A stretch of DNA of 64,000 bases from Bacillus sp. DNRA2 (GCF_012843265.1 NZ_JABAIT010000004.1:124001-188000); one strand, 5' to 3'; shown: positions 25,313 through 33,862, numbered from the stretch's first letter. Made by a program: numbers and translations. The notes: generated by a model from the letters alone, not told the origin.

Positions 25313-26596
25313 TTAAGCAGAACATTTCCGCGGCTTTGGTTTTGTTTCATTTTCAAATAACGAAAACATTACCCAAAAGATGACAGCACTTAATGCTGCC
25401 AGAAAACAGAGAAGGGCGATTGTCCAATCATAACCAATCCACACTGTTAACGGAATTGAAATTGGCGCAATCGTTTTACCTATCGTATAGCGCAAGCTTG
25501 CGGCGGCAAAGTATTGACCACGTAAATGCTTGGGTGCCAGTTTTGAAATAAAGGTTTGTTGAAGTCCAGCTGTCATTAATTCACCAAGCGTGAAAACGGC
25601 CATCGCAACAATTAACCACCAGATTGAGATAGTTTGTCCAATCATAAATATGGCGAGAGCATACAACAATGAAGACGCAATAAAGACAGTCCTGTCTTTG
25701 AACCTGCTTATCCACCTGGTAATAAAGAGCGTCAATAGTGCTACCAACATTCCGTTTTCTGATAAAAGAATTCCAAATGCTTGCTCACCTTTTATTGAAA
25801 GGGACCATTCTCCAATTGTCAGCATGGTCTGTTTCGGAACATTGTCCTTCGTATAAACTGGAATCAGAAGATCCAGCTGCATATAAGTTTGCGCCAGTAA
25901 TACACCGCCAATGATAAATAGCAACAAGACCTTATCTTTTAATATTAACCTGTATTCCTTTAATTGGGTTATTAAAAAAGAATACCAGTATTGTTGACCA
26001 TCAGATTCTTTTACGCGATAAACAGGAGCTGTTTCCCTGGTCCAATTTGCTAAAATAAAGCACAACAAAATACAAGCTACACCAGCGGCAAGCATGAGTT
26101 CAACGCGATGATGCGGATAGAAAATGGCGCCTAATAAAGGGCCGATGACAACAGCAATATTAATCGAAGTATAAAAAATAGCAAACACTTCGTTGCGATC
26201 TTCCTCATTAACCACATCCGCTACCATTGCTTGACTGGCAGGCCAATAGAAGGCGCTAAAAATGCCGACAAAAGCATAACAGACAAAACTCAGCCATGGT
26301 GAATCCAGCCATGGAGTATTGGCGAGGCCAAAAACAAGAAAGCAAATGCCCTGACCACAAGCAGACAGGACCATCATGCGCTTTCGGCCAAAACGGTCTG
26401 CACAATAACCGCCCATTAAATTAGCAAAAACCGAAAATACTTGCGAAAAAATCAATAATAATCCTGCTTTATCTTTACCGAACTCCTCAGCAAAATAAAT
26501 CGTGAGAAAGGGGAAGAACATCCAAAATGAGATGTTCATCAAGGCTTCCCCATACAACCTTATTTTTAAATTTCGATCCCATTCTCTAAGTTTCAT
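25313..26596 (-). CDS. MFS transporter (drug-efflux-like)
   Basis: About 427 residues, twelve membrane helices. Motif A between helices 2 and 3 reads GGYCADRFGRKRMMV, and the FYWPASQAMVADVV motif-C-like region suggests a proton-driven exporter. Substrate unknown. The frame extends to 26626, but MKLREWDRNL from 26596 is the natural N terminus, with GATGG upstream. Confidence 0.8.
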   Translation of the reverse strand: MKLREWDRNLKIRLYGEALMNISFWMFFPFLTIYFAEEFGKDKAGLLLIFSQVFSVFANLMGGYCADRFGRKRMMVLSACGQGICFLVFGLANTPWLDSPWLSFVCYAFVGIFSAFYWPASQAMVADVVNEEDRNEVFAIFYTSINIAVVIGPLLGAIFYPHHRVELMLAAGVACILLCFILANWTRETAPVYRVKESDGQQYWYSFLITQLKEYRLILKDKVLLLFIIGGVLLAQTYMQLDLLIPVYTKDNVPKQTMLTIGEWSLSIKGEQAFGILLSENGMLVALLTLFITRWISRFKDRTVFIASSLLYALAIFMIGQTISIWWLIVAMAVFTLGELMTAGLQQTFISKLAPKHLRGQYFAAASLRYTIGKTIAPISIPLTVWIGYDWTIALLCFLAALSAVIFWVMFSLFENETKPKPRKCSA

Positions 26597-26734
26597 TTTT
26601 CCATCACCATTTCCTTCTAAAATCATTATATCAGGAAAATGAATAAGGCGACTATCGTCGCAGTAATCTGCAATATCTTGGTTAGTGTGGTATATTAAAA
26701 ATTAAATGTGATTCCGAAAGGATGTTTATATAAA

Positions 26735-28924
26735 GTGAAAAAAAGTGTAGTACTCGCAGAAAAGCCCTCGGTTGCTCGCGACATAGCAGGTGTATTGAAA
26801 TGCCATAAAAAAGGAAATGGTTTTTTAGAGGGTGACAAGTATATTGTCACTTGGGCATTAGGTCATTTAGTGACACTTGCAGATCCTGAAAGCTATGATG
26901 AAAAGTATAAAACGTGGAAAATAGAAGATTTACCAATGATTCCAAAAGATTTAAAGCTGGTTGTGATTAAGCAGACAAGTAAGCAATATAATTCCGTAAA
27001 GAGCCAACTGCAACGCTCAGATGTTGGAGACATTATTATCGCGACAGATAGTGGTCGAGAAGGTGAACTTGTTGCAAGGTGGATTATCGAAAAAGCTAAG
27101 GTCAATAAACCGATTAAACGACTTTGGATATCTTCTGTAACCGATAAAGCCATTAAAGAAGGATTCAATAATTTGAAGAATGGTAAGCAATATGAAAATC
27201 TATATCATTCAGCCGTGGCACGTTCGGAAGCGGATTGGTATATCGGTTTGAATGCGACACGTGCGCTGACGACTCGATTTAATGCTCAACTCAACTGTGG
27301 CCGTGTGCAAACGCCAACTGTTGCTATTATTGCAGCACGTGAGGCCGAAATTAAAAATTTTAAACCACAAACCTATTACGGTATAGAGGCTCAAACTACT
27401 GACAACTTAAAGTTGTCTTGGCAAGATGTTAATGGAAACGGTCGTAGCTTTGATAATGACAAAATTGCTGCGATTGTGAAAAAATTAGGCAATCAAAATG
27501 CCATCGTAGCTGATATTGAGAAAAAGCAGAAGAAAACCTATGCACCAGGTCTGTATGACTTAACAGAATTACAACGTGACGCAAATAAGTTGTTTGGATA
27601 CTCTGCAAAGGAAACGTTAAATATTATGCAAAAACTTTATGAGCAACATAAAGTTTTAACGTATCCTCGAACAGACTCTCGCTATATCTCTTCAGATATT
27701 GTCGGAACCATCCCTGAGCGCTTAAAAGCCTGTGGAGTTGGGGAGTATCGTTCGATAGCACATAAACTGTTAAACAAACCAATAAAATCTTCGAAAGCAT
27801 TTGTGGACGATAGTAAAGTTTCAGATCACCATGCCATTATTCCAACAGAAGGCTATGTAAACTACTCTTCATTCACAGATAAGGAGCGTAAAATTTACGA
27901 TTTAGTTGTAAAAAGATTCTTAGCTGTATTATTCCCAGCGTTTGAATACGAACAATTAATACTCCGGGCAAAAATAGGAGAAGAAAGCTTTGTTGCTAGA
28001 GGAAAAACGATTATTTCAAGTGGTTGGAAGGAAGTATATAATAACCACTTTGAAGATCATGATTCAACCGATGATTTAAAAGAACAAATTTTACCTCGTA
28101 TTGAAAAAGGGGCATTATTAAAAATTAAATTAATTGCCCAAACATCGGGGCAAACAAAACCACCTGCACACTTTAATGAGGCGACATTGCTTACGGCAAT
28201 GGAAAACCCGACAAAATATTTAGAGGCGCAAAATAAACAGCTAGCTGAAACATTAAAATCAACCGGTGGATTAGGGACAGTCGCTACAAGGGCTGATATT
28301 ATCGAAAAACTATTTAATTCCTTTTTGATAGAGAAACGCGGCAAAGACATTTTTATTACATCAAAAGGGAAACAGCTATTGGAACTTGTGCCTGAAGAAT
28401 TAAAAACGCCCGCGTTAACAGCAGAGTGGGAATTGAAGTTAGAGGCCATTGCCAAAGGTAAGCTCAAAAAAGAAGTATTTATCGAAGAAATGAAGCGTTA
28501 TACAAAAGAAATCGTAACAGAAATTAAAGCTAGCGATAAAAAGTATAAGCACGATAATATTTCCACTAAATCATGTCCTGATTGCGGTAAGCCAATGCTT
28601 GAGGTAAATGGCAAAAAGGGCAAAATGCTGGTTTGTCAGGATCGCGATTGTGGACATCGTAAAAATGTCGCTCGGGTTACAAATGCCCGTTGTCCTCAAT
28701 GCCATAAAAAACTGGAACTTCGCGGTGAAGGAGATGGTCAAATCTTCACCTGCAAGTGTGGTTATCGTGAGAAATTGTCATCGTTCCAAGAACGCCGTAA
28801 AAAAGAATCCGGCGGAAAAGTAGATAAACGTTCAGTACAAAAATATCTAAAAGAACAAAACAAACAAGATGAACCAATAAATACCGCTTTAGCTGATGCT
28901 TTAAAGAAATTGAACTTAAAATAA
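26735..28924 (+). CDS. topB: DNA topoisomerase III
   Basis: Type IA topoisomerase, about 729 residues. TOPRIM domain (VVLAEKPSVARDIAGVLKC, then ATDSGREGELVARW), active-site Tyr in LTYPRTDSRYIS (about Tyr310), and a C-terminal zinc ribbon with CPDCGKP, CQDRDCGHRK, CPQCHKK and CKCGY. GTG 26735 gives the usual N terminus (M)KKSVVLAEKPS; a GTG nine codons upstream (26708) is also open. Resolves single-stranded links in replication and repair. Confidence 0.93.
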   Translation: MKKSVVLAEKPSVARDIAGVLKCHKKGNGFLEGDKYIVTWALGHLVTLADPESYDEKYKTWKIEDLPMIPKDLKLVVIKQTSKQYNSVKSQLQRSDVGDIIIATDSGREGELVARWIIEKAKVNKPIKRLWISSVTDKAIKEGFNNLKNGKQYENLYHSAVARSEADWYIGLNATRALTTRFNAQLNCGRVQTPTVAIIAAREAEIKNFKPQTYYGIEAQTTDNLKLSWQDVNGNGRSFDNDKIAAIVKKLGNQNAIVADIEKKQKKTYAPGLYDLTELQRDANKLFGYSAKETLNIMQKLYEQHKVLTYPRTDSRYISSDIVGTIPERLKACGVGEYRSIAHKLLNKPIKSSKAFVDDSKVSDHHAIIPTEGYVNYSSFTDKERKIYDLVVKRFLAVLFPAFEYEQLILRAKIGEESFVARGKTIISSGWKEVYNNHFEDHDSTDDLKEQILPRIEKGALLKIKLIAQTSGQTKPPAHFNEATLLTAMENPTKYLEAQNKQLAETLKSTGGLGTVATRADIIEKLFNSFLIEKRGKDIFITSKGKQLLELVPEELKTPALTAEWELKLEAIAKGKLKKEVFIEEMKRYTKEIVTEIKASDKKYKHDNISTKSCPDCGKPMLEVNGKKGKMLVCQDRDCGHRKNVARVTNARCPQCHKKLELRGEGDGQIFTCKCGYREKLSSFQERRKKESGGKVDKRSVQKYLKEQNKQDEPINTALADALKKLNLK

Positions 28925-28948
28925 TCTTCAAAATAGTAGTTGGTAAAG

Positions 28949-28990
28949 CAAGAGGATGACTTTGAATTTTAACATAAGTCATCCTCTTGA
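28949..28990. terminator. Terminator between topB and the small convergent gene
   Basis: Perfect 14-bp stem CAAGAGGATGACTT/AAGTCATCCTCTTG; usable from both sides. Confidence 0.75.
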
Positions 28991-28994
28991 ATAT

Positions 28995-29159
28995 TTACGT
29001 ATTATCTTCACCGCCAACGCGATTTTTGAAGGCTTCTTGAGTAACAATTAATTCTTCATCACCAATTCTTTCTTTTGAATGTTTTTCAGTTGTGCTATTT
29101 TTTGGAAAATCGCCCGGATGATTTTTGATTTTATGATCAAAGTTTTTACCGCGTCCCAA
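28995..29159 (-). CDS. Small hydrophilic protein, unknown
   Basis: 54 residues from TTG 29159, which has GAAAGGAG eight bases upstream; a longer frame from 29192 lacks this site. Begins (M)GRGKNFDHKIKNHPGDFPK and ends in a charged helix (ERIGDEELIVTQEAFKNRV). Highly charged, no membrane segment. The style is that of small spore or forespore proteins, but no family is recognised. Confidence 0.6.
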   Translation of the reverse strand: MGRGKNFDHKIKNHPGDFPKNSTTEKHSKERIGDEELIVTQEAFKNRVGGEDNT

Positions 29160-29240
29160 GTTTACCACTCCTTTCGTTCTGACTTGTAGCATTCCCCATA
29201 ATGTTTGAAAAAATGTGAGGAAGGGAAGACGGGGGATTCA

Positions 29241-29258
29241 TTGTGAAAGATTTCACAT
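29241..29258. promoter_or_regulatory. Rex-type operator
   Basis: TTGTGAAAGATTTCACAT is a palindrome that differs from the Rex consensus TTGTGAAATATTTCACAA at two positions. Rex represses under low NADH/NAD+. It lies just upstream of the promoter of the candidate small RNA at 29302 and about 80 bases upstream of the divergent 54-residue gene. Confidence 0.7.
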
Positions 29259-29301
29259 TTTTTTCACAGACAAAAAAACAAAGCAGTTATATAATTAAGT
29301 T

Positions 29302-29388
29302 GTTCAAAAGTTCACAAACCCCCATAAAGATATTTATTATATAACACCTAAATGATGCTCTCCCCCCAAGAGCATCATTATTCTTTTT
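29302..29388 (+). ncRNA. Candidate C-rich small RNA (RoxS/RsaE-like)
   Basis: A -10 TATAAT (29290-29295) with a 17-base spacer to CAGACA (29267-29272) would start a transcript near 29302. It would end at a strong terminator, AATGATGCTCT/AGAGCATCATT with a CCCCCCA loop and ATTCTTTTT. It carries two single-stranded C runs (29319-29323 and the loop 29362-29367) and no open reading frame with a ribosome site. A Rex operator upstream and C-rich target-binding loops are the hallmarks of RoxS/RsaE, a small RNA of redox and central metabolism in Bacillus and Staphylococcus. Identity is inferred from layout, not from alignment. Confidence 0.6.
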
Positions 29389-29414
29389 AACAAAATGTAT
29401 CCGTTTACAAATAA

Positions 29415-29440
29415 AACGGACATGATTGCTCATGTCCGTT
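29415..29440 (-). terminator. Terminator of the 38-residue membrane protein gene
   Basis: AACGGACATG/CATGTCCGTT hairpin, followed on the minus strand by TTTATTTG. Confidence 0.75.
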
Positions 29441-29468
29441 GCGTTGTGAATCACTACCTTTAGCCTTC

Positions 29469-29585
29469 TTATTCTTGGCTTTCTTCAGGAGATACTCCTG
29501 GTTTTGAAACATAATCAAGGAAAAAACCGAAACCAACCATTGCAGCGACTGGGACAACAATGTTTATTACGTGCCAAAACGTCAT
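29469..29585 (-). CDS. 38-residue single-pass membrane protein, unknown
   Basis: Starts at ATG 29585 with GAAAGGGG upstream. One hydrophobic helix (about residues 3-25, MTFWHVINIVVPVAAMVGF...) and an acidic Pro/Glu tail ending in EESQE. Its own terminator lies 30 bases downstream, so it is a real small gene. It resembles in size the small subunits that stabilise membrane complexes (such as CydX/CydS), but nothing shows a partner. Confidence 0.65.
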   Translation of the reverse strand: MTFWHVINIVVPVAAMVGFGFFLDYVSKPGVSPEESQE

Positions 29586-29740
29586 GAATATACCCCTTTC
29601 AAATTTAAATGTAGTGTAAATGTAATTTTGTTGTTATGATTATTTTATCCGAATTTTCAGAAAATAGACACAAAAAGTTCACATTTACTCCAAAAACCTT
29701 TCGACATAAAATCAACCAACCAACGAATTATTTTTATATA

Positions 29741-29761
29741 GGCTAATTTAGCCATTTTTTT
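29741..29761 (+). terminator. Small hairpin with T run in an A/T-rich gap
   Basis: GGCTAA/TTAGCC followed by ATTTTTTT on the plus strand. No gene ends here; it may stop antisense or leader transcription before the riboswitch. Otherwise the 29586-29900 gap shows nothing clear. Confidence 0.4.
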
Positions 29762-29900
29762 CAAGGATTAAACCTCAAAAAAGAAAGAATTAGGTCTTTA
29801 TAATTGAAATGATGTCAGAAAATGTATGAAAAATTATTTGATTTATGACAAAATTATGTACATTTCTCATTTAAAACCATGTAAAATAGAAAAAAACAAA

Positions 29901-29992
29901 GAGATAAAGGCAAACCTATTGAAAGATAGGGACGCAAAGTCACAGATCTAAGGTCGTCAACGTAGAAAGTATGTACTAAGATGGCTGGACTT
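29901..29992 (+). ncRNA. Cyclic-di-GMP-I (GEMM) riboswitch upstream of sinI
   Basis: Class I c-di-GMP aptamer: the nearly invariant GGCAAACC, the CCTAT-GAAA-ATAGG tetraloop stem, GGGACGCAAAG, a following CTAAGG, and the distal arm with CTAAGATGGCTGG. It starts about 120 bases before the sinI start and no other gene lies between. CUUCCU at its 3' end can pair with part of the sinI ribosome binding site GGAGGAG, so translation control is possible. Confidence 0.87.
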
Positions 29993-30019
29993 CCTACATT
30001 TAAAATGGAGGAGCACAAT

Positions 30020-30148
30020 TTGACTACACATTTGAAATCAATTGAAGAGTTGGATATCGAATGGGTTCAACTAATAATGGAAGCATTAGACCTGGGAATT
30101 GATAAGGAAGAGATTCGCTCATTTTTACAAGGTAAGCAGGTAGTTTGA
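30020..30148 (+). CDS. sinI: SinI-like anti-repressor
   Basis: 42 residues from TTG 30020 with GGAGGAG six bases upstream. The stretch ELDIEWVQLIMEALDLGIDKEEIRSFL matches the SinI helical hairpin, which binds SinR and stops it from binding DNA; the SinR here has the matching half (LDAGWIDLVKEAMESGVTKEQFREYLEFN). It is shorter than B. subtilis SinI (57 residues), lacking the C-terminal tail. Unlike B. subtilis, it is preceded by a c-di-GMP riboswitch and faces sinR instead of preceding it. Confidence 0.8.
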   Translation: MTTHLKSIEELDIEWVQLIMEALDLGIDKEEIRSFLQGKQVV

Positions 30149-30205
30149 TGTATTGCGGTTAGTAGTAATACATAATTTAAGCAATAGCGATGGTAACTAT
30201 TCTTA

Positions 30206-30245
30206 AACAAATAAAAAGAGGCTGAGCGCCTCTTTTTATTTGTTT
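30206..30245. terminator. Bidirectional terminator between sinI and sinR
   Basis: Stem AACAAATAAAAAGAGGC/GCCTCTTTTTATTTGTT, nearly perfect, overlapping the sinR stop. Confidence 0.88.
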
Positions 30246-30559
30246 TGATTTATTTTCCACTTGTTAAATTCAAGGTATTCACGGAATTGTTCCTTTGTAA
30301 CACCTGATTCCATTGCCTCTTTAACTAAATCAATCCAACCAGCATCAAGTTGTTCTGTACTTGGCTTGTTTAAGATGAAATAATCAACAGTAACACCGAG
30401 GACATTCGCAATTTTATCGAGAAATTGTATTGATGGGTTTGATTGCAAATTCCGTTCCAGGGAACTTAAATATGATTTCGCAACCCCGGCTTGGTCAGCA
30501 AGTTCTGTTAAGGACATTTTCTTTTCTTGACGAAGCCTTTTTACACGATCTCCTATCAT
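30236..30559 (-). CDS. sinR: SinR-type master repressor of biofilm genes
   Basis: 107 residues, typical SinR: N-terminal HTH_3 domain MIGDRVKRLRQEKKMSLTELADQAGVAKSYLSSLERNLQ, linker, and C-terminal dimerisation hairpin WIDLVKEAMESGVTKEQFREYLEFNKWK. Represses matrix and biofilm operons in bacilli until SinI titrates it. It is on the opposite strand to sinI, so each has its own promoter. Confidence 0.9.
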   Translation of the reverse strand: MIGDRVKRLRQEKKMSLTELADQAGVAKSYLSSLERNLQSNPSIQFLDKIANVLGVTVDYFILNKPSTEQLDAGWIDLVKEAMESGVTKEQFREYLEFNKWKINQNK

Positions 30560-30792
30560 TAAGCTTCACACACCTTATTAATAGATAATCACATTATAAC
30601 AAAGGTCTAGAAAATGTTCCATACAGCGAACAATAAATTTTTTCAAAATAATTTATATTTGTGATAATGGCAATATTTCATTCGCGAGAATGGGTAGGGA
30701 ATGATAAATGTTATAATATAGATTATGAGAATGTCGTAAGTTTATGTATAAAGAGATTCTTTTTCTAGATAGACAAAAAGGAAGTGAGCAAT

Positions 30793-31542
30793 ATGATTAT
30801 TTTAAAATCAGAACGGGAAATTGCAGGAATGAAACAGGCGGGTGAAATACTTGCAGCTTGTCATCAAGAACTAGCAAAGCTCATCCGACCAGGTGTTACT
30901 ACTTGGGAGCTTGATGAGTTTGTTGAACAGTTCTTAAAGGAGAGAGGAGCAACCCCTGAACAAAAGGGATATCGAGGCTACCAGTATGCTACTTGTGCGA
31001 GCATTAATGATGAAATCTGTCATGGCTTTCCGCGAAAACAAGCGTTAAAGGATGGAGACATCGTAACAATTGATATGGTTGTTAGATACAATGGCTCTTT
31101 GGCAGATTCGGCCTGGTCATATGGGGTAGGTAAATTATCTACTGAAAATGAAAAGTTATTATTTGTTACGAAAAAAGCGCTTTATAAAGGAATTGAGCAG
31201 GCTCTGCCTGGAAATCGTATCGGTGATATCGGTCATGCAATTCAAACCTATGCAGAAGGCGAAGGTTTTTCAGTAGTACGCAATTTTATTGGCCACGGCA
31301 TAGGTGCAGTGATACATGAAAAACCAGATGTACCTCATTTTGGACTTCCGGGAAAAGGGGCACGAATCAAAGAAGGAATGGTATTTACCATCGAACCAAT
31401 GATCAATATTGGAAGTTATGAGTCGAAGATGGATTCTAATGGGTGGACAGCAAGGACGATTGATGGGAAAAACTCGGCCCAATATGAGCACACGATTGCA
31501 ATCACCAAAAATGGACCAATCATCTTAACTGAGCAGGAATAG
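30793..31542 (+). CDS. map: Methionine aminopeptidase, type I (YflG-like)
   Basis: 249 residues. Removes initiator Met. The five metal ligands are visible: IDMVVRYNGSLADSAW (two Asp), FIGHGIG (His), FTIEPM (Glu) and QYEHT (Glu). Start: ATG 30793 with GGAAGTGA before it; a GTG three codons upstream is open but would consume this site. As it is not beside the ribosomal protein operon, it is the second (YflG-type) enzyme. Confidence 0.92.
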   Translation: MIILKSEREIAGMKQAGEILAACHQELAKLIRPGVTTWELDEFVEQFLKERGATPEQKGYRGYQYATCASINDEICHGFPRKQALKDGDIVTIDMVVRYNGSLADSAWSYGVGKLSTENEKLLFVTKKALYKGIEQALPGNRIGDIGHAIQTYAEGEGFSVVRNFIGHGIGAVIHEKPDVPHFGLPGKGARIKEGMVFTIEPMINIGSYESKMDSNGWTARTIDGKNSAQYEHTIAITKNGPIILTEQE

Positions 31543-31546
31543 TTCA

Positions 31547-31575
31547 AATAGGGGAGGTGACTCCCCTATTTTCTT
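31547..31575. terminator. Bidirectional terminator between map and yfkK
   Basis: Perfect stem AATAGGGGAG/CTCCCCTATT with GTGA loop, overlapping the yfkK stop codon. Confidence 0.85.
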
Positions 31576-31787
31576 AAACTGCCTAGTTCTTCAACGATCG
31601 CCTGCATTTCACTTATGCTGAATGAATCCTTTTTCATGACAAGGTCATAAATGTCCTTTAATTCCTCATACATTTCCTCATCAAAATGCGAAGGTTTAAT
31701 GGCTGCGAAATTCATAACCTTTAATTTTTCCTTTATTTTTTCAATCATAAATTCCACATTTTCGACTGACTTTTGCGATAAATTCAT
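31566..31787 (-). CDS. yfkK: DUF1128 family protein YfkK
   Basis: 73 residues from ATG 31787 (AAAGGATGA upstream; the frame extends ten codons further without a site). Helical and charged: [26 protein letters not shown]... ending EELGSLRK. Family function unknown; gene order with yfkJ agrees with B. subtilis. Confidence 0.82.
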   Translation of the reverse strand: MNLSQKSVENVEFMIEKIKEKLKVMNFAAIKPSHFDEEMYEELKDIYDLVMKKDSFSISEMQAIVEELGSLRK

Positions 31788-31924
31788 ACACGTCATCCTT
31801 TCACGGGTAATATTCACATCTTTTCATGTTCAAAACGGAAAGTCAACGAAAACAGATAATATAAGCCAAATCCCCTTGAATCTTGGCGTTGATATGAGGA
31901 AAATAAAGAAAAGGAGGAAGAACA

Positions 31925-32392
31925 ATGATTCATGTTTTGTTTGTTTGCTTGGGTAATATTTGCCGTTCCCCAATGGCTGAAGCAGTGTTTCGGGATCTTG
32001 TTAAAAGGGAAGGCTTAGAGGATAAAATTGTTATTGATTCTGCAGGAACAGGAAATTGGCATGTAGGCCATCCACCCCATCAAGGAACGAGAAAAACCTT
32101 AACGCAGCATCAGATTAGTTTCGAGGGTATGGTTGCACGGCAAATTACGGAAGCGGACCTTTCGCATTTTGATTATATTATTGCGATGGATCAACAAAAT
32201 GAAATGGATATTATCAATCTAAATTCTACAATGCCAAAACAAACGAATATCCATAAATTACTTGATTTGACAAAAGAGCATCAAGGTAAAGATGTGCCGG
32301 ACCCATATTATACCGGTAATTTTGATGAGGTTTTCCAATTAGTTACCCATGGTTGTGAAAAATTACTTCAGAAAATAAAAGCAGAGCTGTGA
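31925..32392 (+). CDS. yfkJ: Low-molecular-weight protein-tyrosine phosphatase YfkJ
   Basis: 155 residues. P-loop VCLGNICRSPMAE with catalytic Cys and Arg, and the general-acid Asp in DPYYTG. B. subtilis YfkJ is a stress-linked tyrosine phosphatase. Start ATG 31925 behind AAGGAGGAAG. First gene of a run with the YtxH protein and YfkH. Confidence 0.92.
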   Translation: MIHVLFVCLGNICRSPMAEAVFRDLVKREGLEDKIVIDSAGTGNWHVGHPPHQGTRKTLTQHQISFEGMVARQITEADLSHFDYIIAMDQQNEMDIINLNSTMPKQTNIHKLLDLTKEHQGKDVPDPYYTGNFDEVFQLVTHGCEKLLQKIKAEL

Positions 32393-32408
32393 AAGGTGGT
32401 AATGAATA

Positions 32409-32771
32409 ATGGGTGAAGCAAGAAACTTCTGGAAGGGTGTATTGTTAGGTGCATTAGCAGGTGGGGCACTTAGCTTACTCGACAAACCAACGCGACAAGC
32501 AGTTACATCCAATTGTAAATCTGCTACAAAAAAGGTAGTCCATGTGATTAAGAATCCATCTGAAGTAGTAGAGAAGGTGAAAACAACCTCGGAGCAGGTA
32601 AGGCAAACTGTAGAGCAGGTTAGTGATGATCTTTATTTTATTAAAGAAAAAGTGGAGGAAATTACCGAAGCTACCCCATACGTTGTTAATGTTGTAAAAG
32701 AGACAAAGGATGTATTTTTAGATAACAAAGATACATATACTGAAACGGAGCAAGGTCAATTCGATAAATAA
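32409..32771 (+). CDS. YtxH-domain small stress-type protein
   Basis: 120 residues: a short glycine-rich hydrophobic N terminus (WKGVLLGALAGGALSLLD), then a long amphipathic, Lys/Glu/Val-rich helical region (KTTSEQVRQTVEQVSDDL). This is the YtxH layout. It sits where yfkI is in B. subtilis, 16 bases after yfkJ. Confidence 0.7.
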   Translation: MGEARNFWKGVLLGALAGGALSLLDKPTRQAVTSNCKSATKKVVHVIKNPSEVVEKVKTTSEQVRQTVEQVSDDLYFIKEKVEEITEATPYVVNVVKETKDVFLDNKDTYTETEQGQFDK

Positions 32772-32805
32772 GATACTGAACTAATACATAGAAAAGGTGA
32801 TTCAA

Positions 32806-33627
32806 ATGTCCTCCATCGACGCATCCATCATTAAGCACTTGTGGGTAAGGATTGGAAGAGATGATATCTCAGGCTTGGCCGCACAATTGGCTTACTTTTT
32901 CTTACTATCTTTGTTTCCACTGTTAATCTTTTTGGTGACATTACTGCCGTATTTTTCGATGACTCAGGAAAATTTACTTAGCTTTATTAAAGATTATGCT
33001 CCTGGTGACACAATGGTTTTGATCGAGACAAGCTTAACAGATGTAATGGATAAAAACGGGAAGCTTCTATCATTTGGGGTTATTGCAACATTATGGTCAG
33101 CATCCAATGGAATTCATGCGATCGTGGCTGCGTTTAACAAAGCGTATGATGTAGTCGAAAACAGAACTTTTGTTGTTGAACGAGGGATTGCAATTTTACT
33201 AACGATTGGGATGATTGCAGTCATCGTGGTAGCATTATTATTACCTGTATTTGGTCGACATATTGGATTGTTCTTATTTACGGAATTTGGGTTGTCAGAA
33301 CAATTTTTAAAGGTGTGGAATGCACTTAGATGGTTGTTTAGTTCGTTATTTCTCTTTATTGTATTTACAGGGCTTTATTGGATTGCGCCTAATAAGAAAA
33401 TCAGCTGTTTAAGTGCAGTCCCGGGCGCTCTATTTGCAACGGTTGGTTGGGTGTTGACCTCACTTGCTTTTTCTTATTATGTAGGGAATTTTGCTAACTA
33501 CTCTGCGACATATGGCAGTATTGGAGCGATTATTGTTCTAATGATTTGGTTTTATTTATCAGGCTTTGTTATTATTTTAGGCGGAGAAATCAACGCGTAC
33601 TATACAGCCAAGAAAAGCAATTGTTAG
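32806..33627 (+). CDS. yfkH: YihY/BrkB-family membrane protein YfkH
   Basis: About 273 residues, six membrane helices. Family marks: DDISGLAAQLAYFFLLSLFPLLIFL near the start and the C-terminal YGSIGAIIVLMIWFYLSGFVIILGGEINA. Often mislabelled ribonuclease BN; no nuclease features are present and function is unknown. ATG 32806 has AAAGGTGA upstream. Last gene of the yfkJ run. Confidence 0.87.
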   Translation: MSSIDASIIKHLWVRIGRDDISGLAAQLAYFFLLSLFPLLIFLVTLLPYFSMTQENLLSFIKDYAPGDTMVLIETSLTDVMDKNGKLLSFGVIATLWSASNGIHAIVAAFNKAYDVVENRTFVVERGIAILLTIGMIAVIVVALLLPVFGRHIGLFLFTEFGLSEQFLKVWNALRWLFSSLFLFIVFTGLYWIAPNKKISCLSAVPGALFATVGWVLTSLAFSYYVGNFANYSATYGSIGAIIVLMIWFYLSGFVIILGGEINAYYTAKKSNC

Positions 33628-33717
33628 ACTGTTCTACCTTAACTTTCCTCTAGTAAGTTTTCACTTCCGTATCAAAATAAGGAAGGGGAAACTCATTGAT
33701 AACTTGGAGGGATAGTT

Positions 33718-33825
33718 TTGACAAAGCATACGAAAAAAGACGGTAGCACTAAGCAAAAAGGGAAAAAGAGCCATCCGAAGCAAAAAACATCAGGTTCAGC
33801 AAATGGTTCAAATGGATACCATTAA
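33718..33825 (+). CDS. Small basic protein, unknown, possibly spore-associated
   Basis: 35 residues from TTG 33718 behind GGAGGGA. Very Lys-, Ser- and His-rich (LTKHTKKDGSTKQKGKKSHP), no hydrophobic part, ending NGYH. Own terminator. Resembles minor small acid-soluble spore proteins in composition only. Confidence 0.55.
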   Translation: MTKHTKKDGSTKQKGKKSHPKQKTSGSANGSNGYH

Positions 33826-33829
33826 ATGA

Positions 33830-33862
33830 AAAGGGAAGCGCGAGACTGCGCTTCCCTTTTTC
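33830..33862 (+). terminator. Intrinsic terminator after small basic protein
   Basis: AAAGGGAAGCGC/GCGCTTCCCTTT stem with six-base loop and T run. Confidence 0.85.

Noticed and set aside
32806-33627. Ribonuclease BN
   Set aside because: The YihY/BrkB family was once named so by mistake; this protein is a six-helix membrane protein without nuclease motifs.
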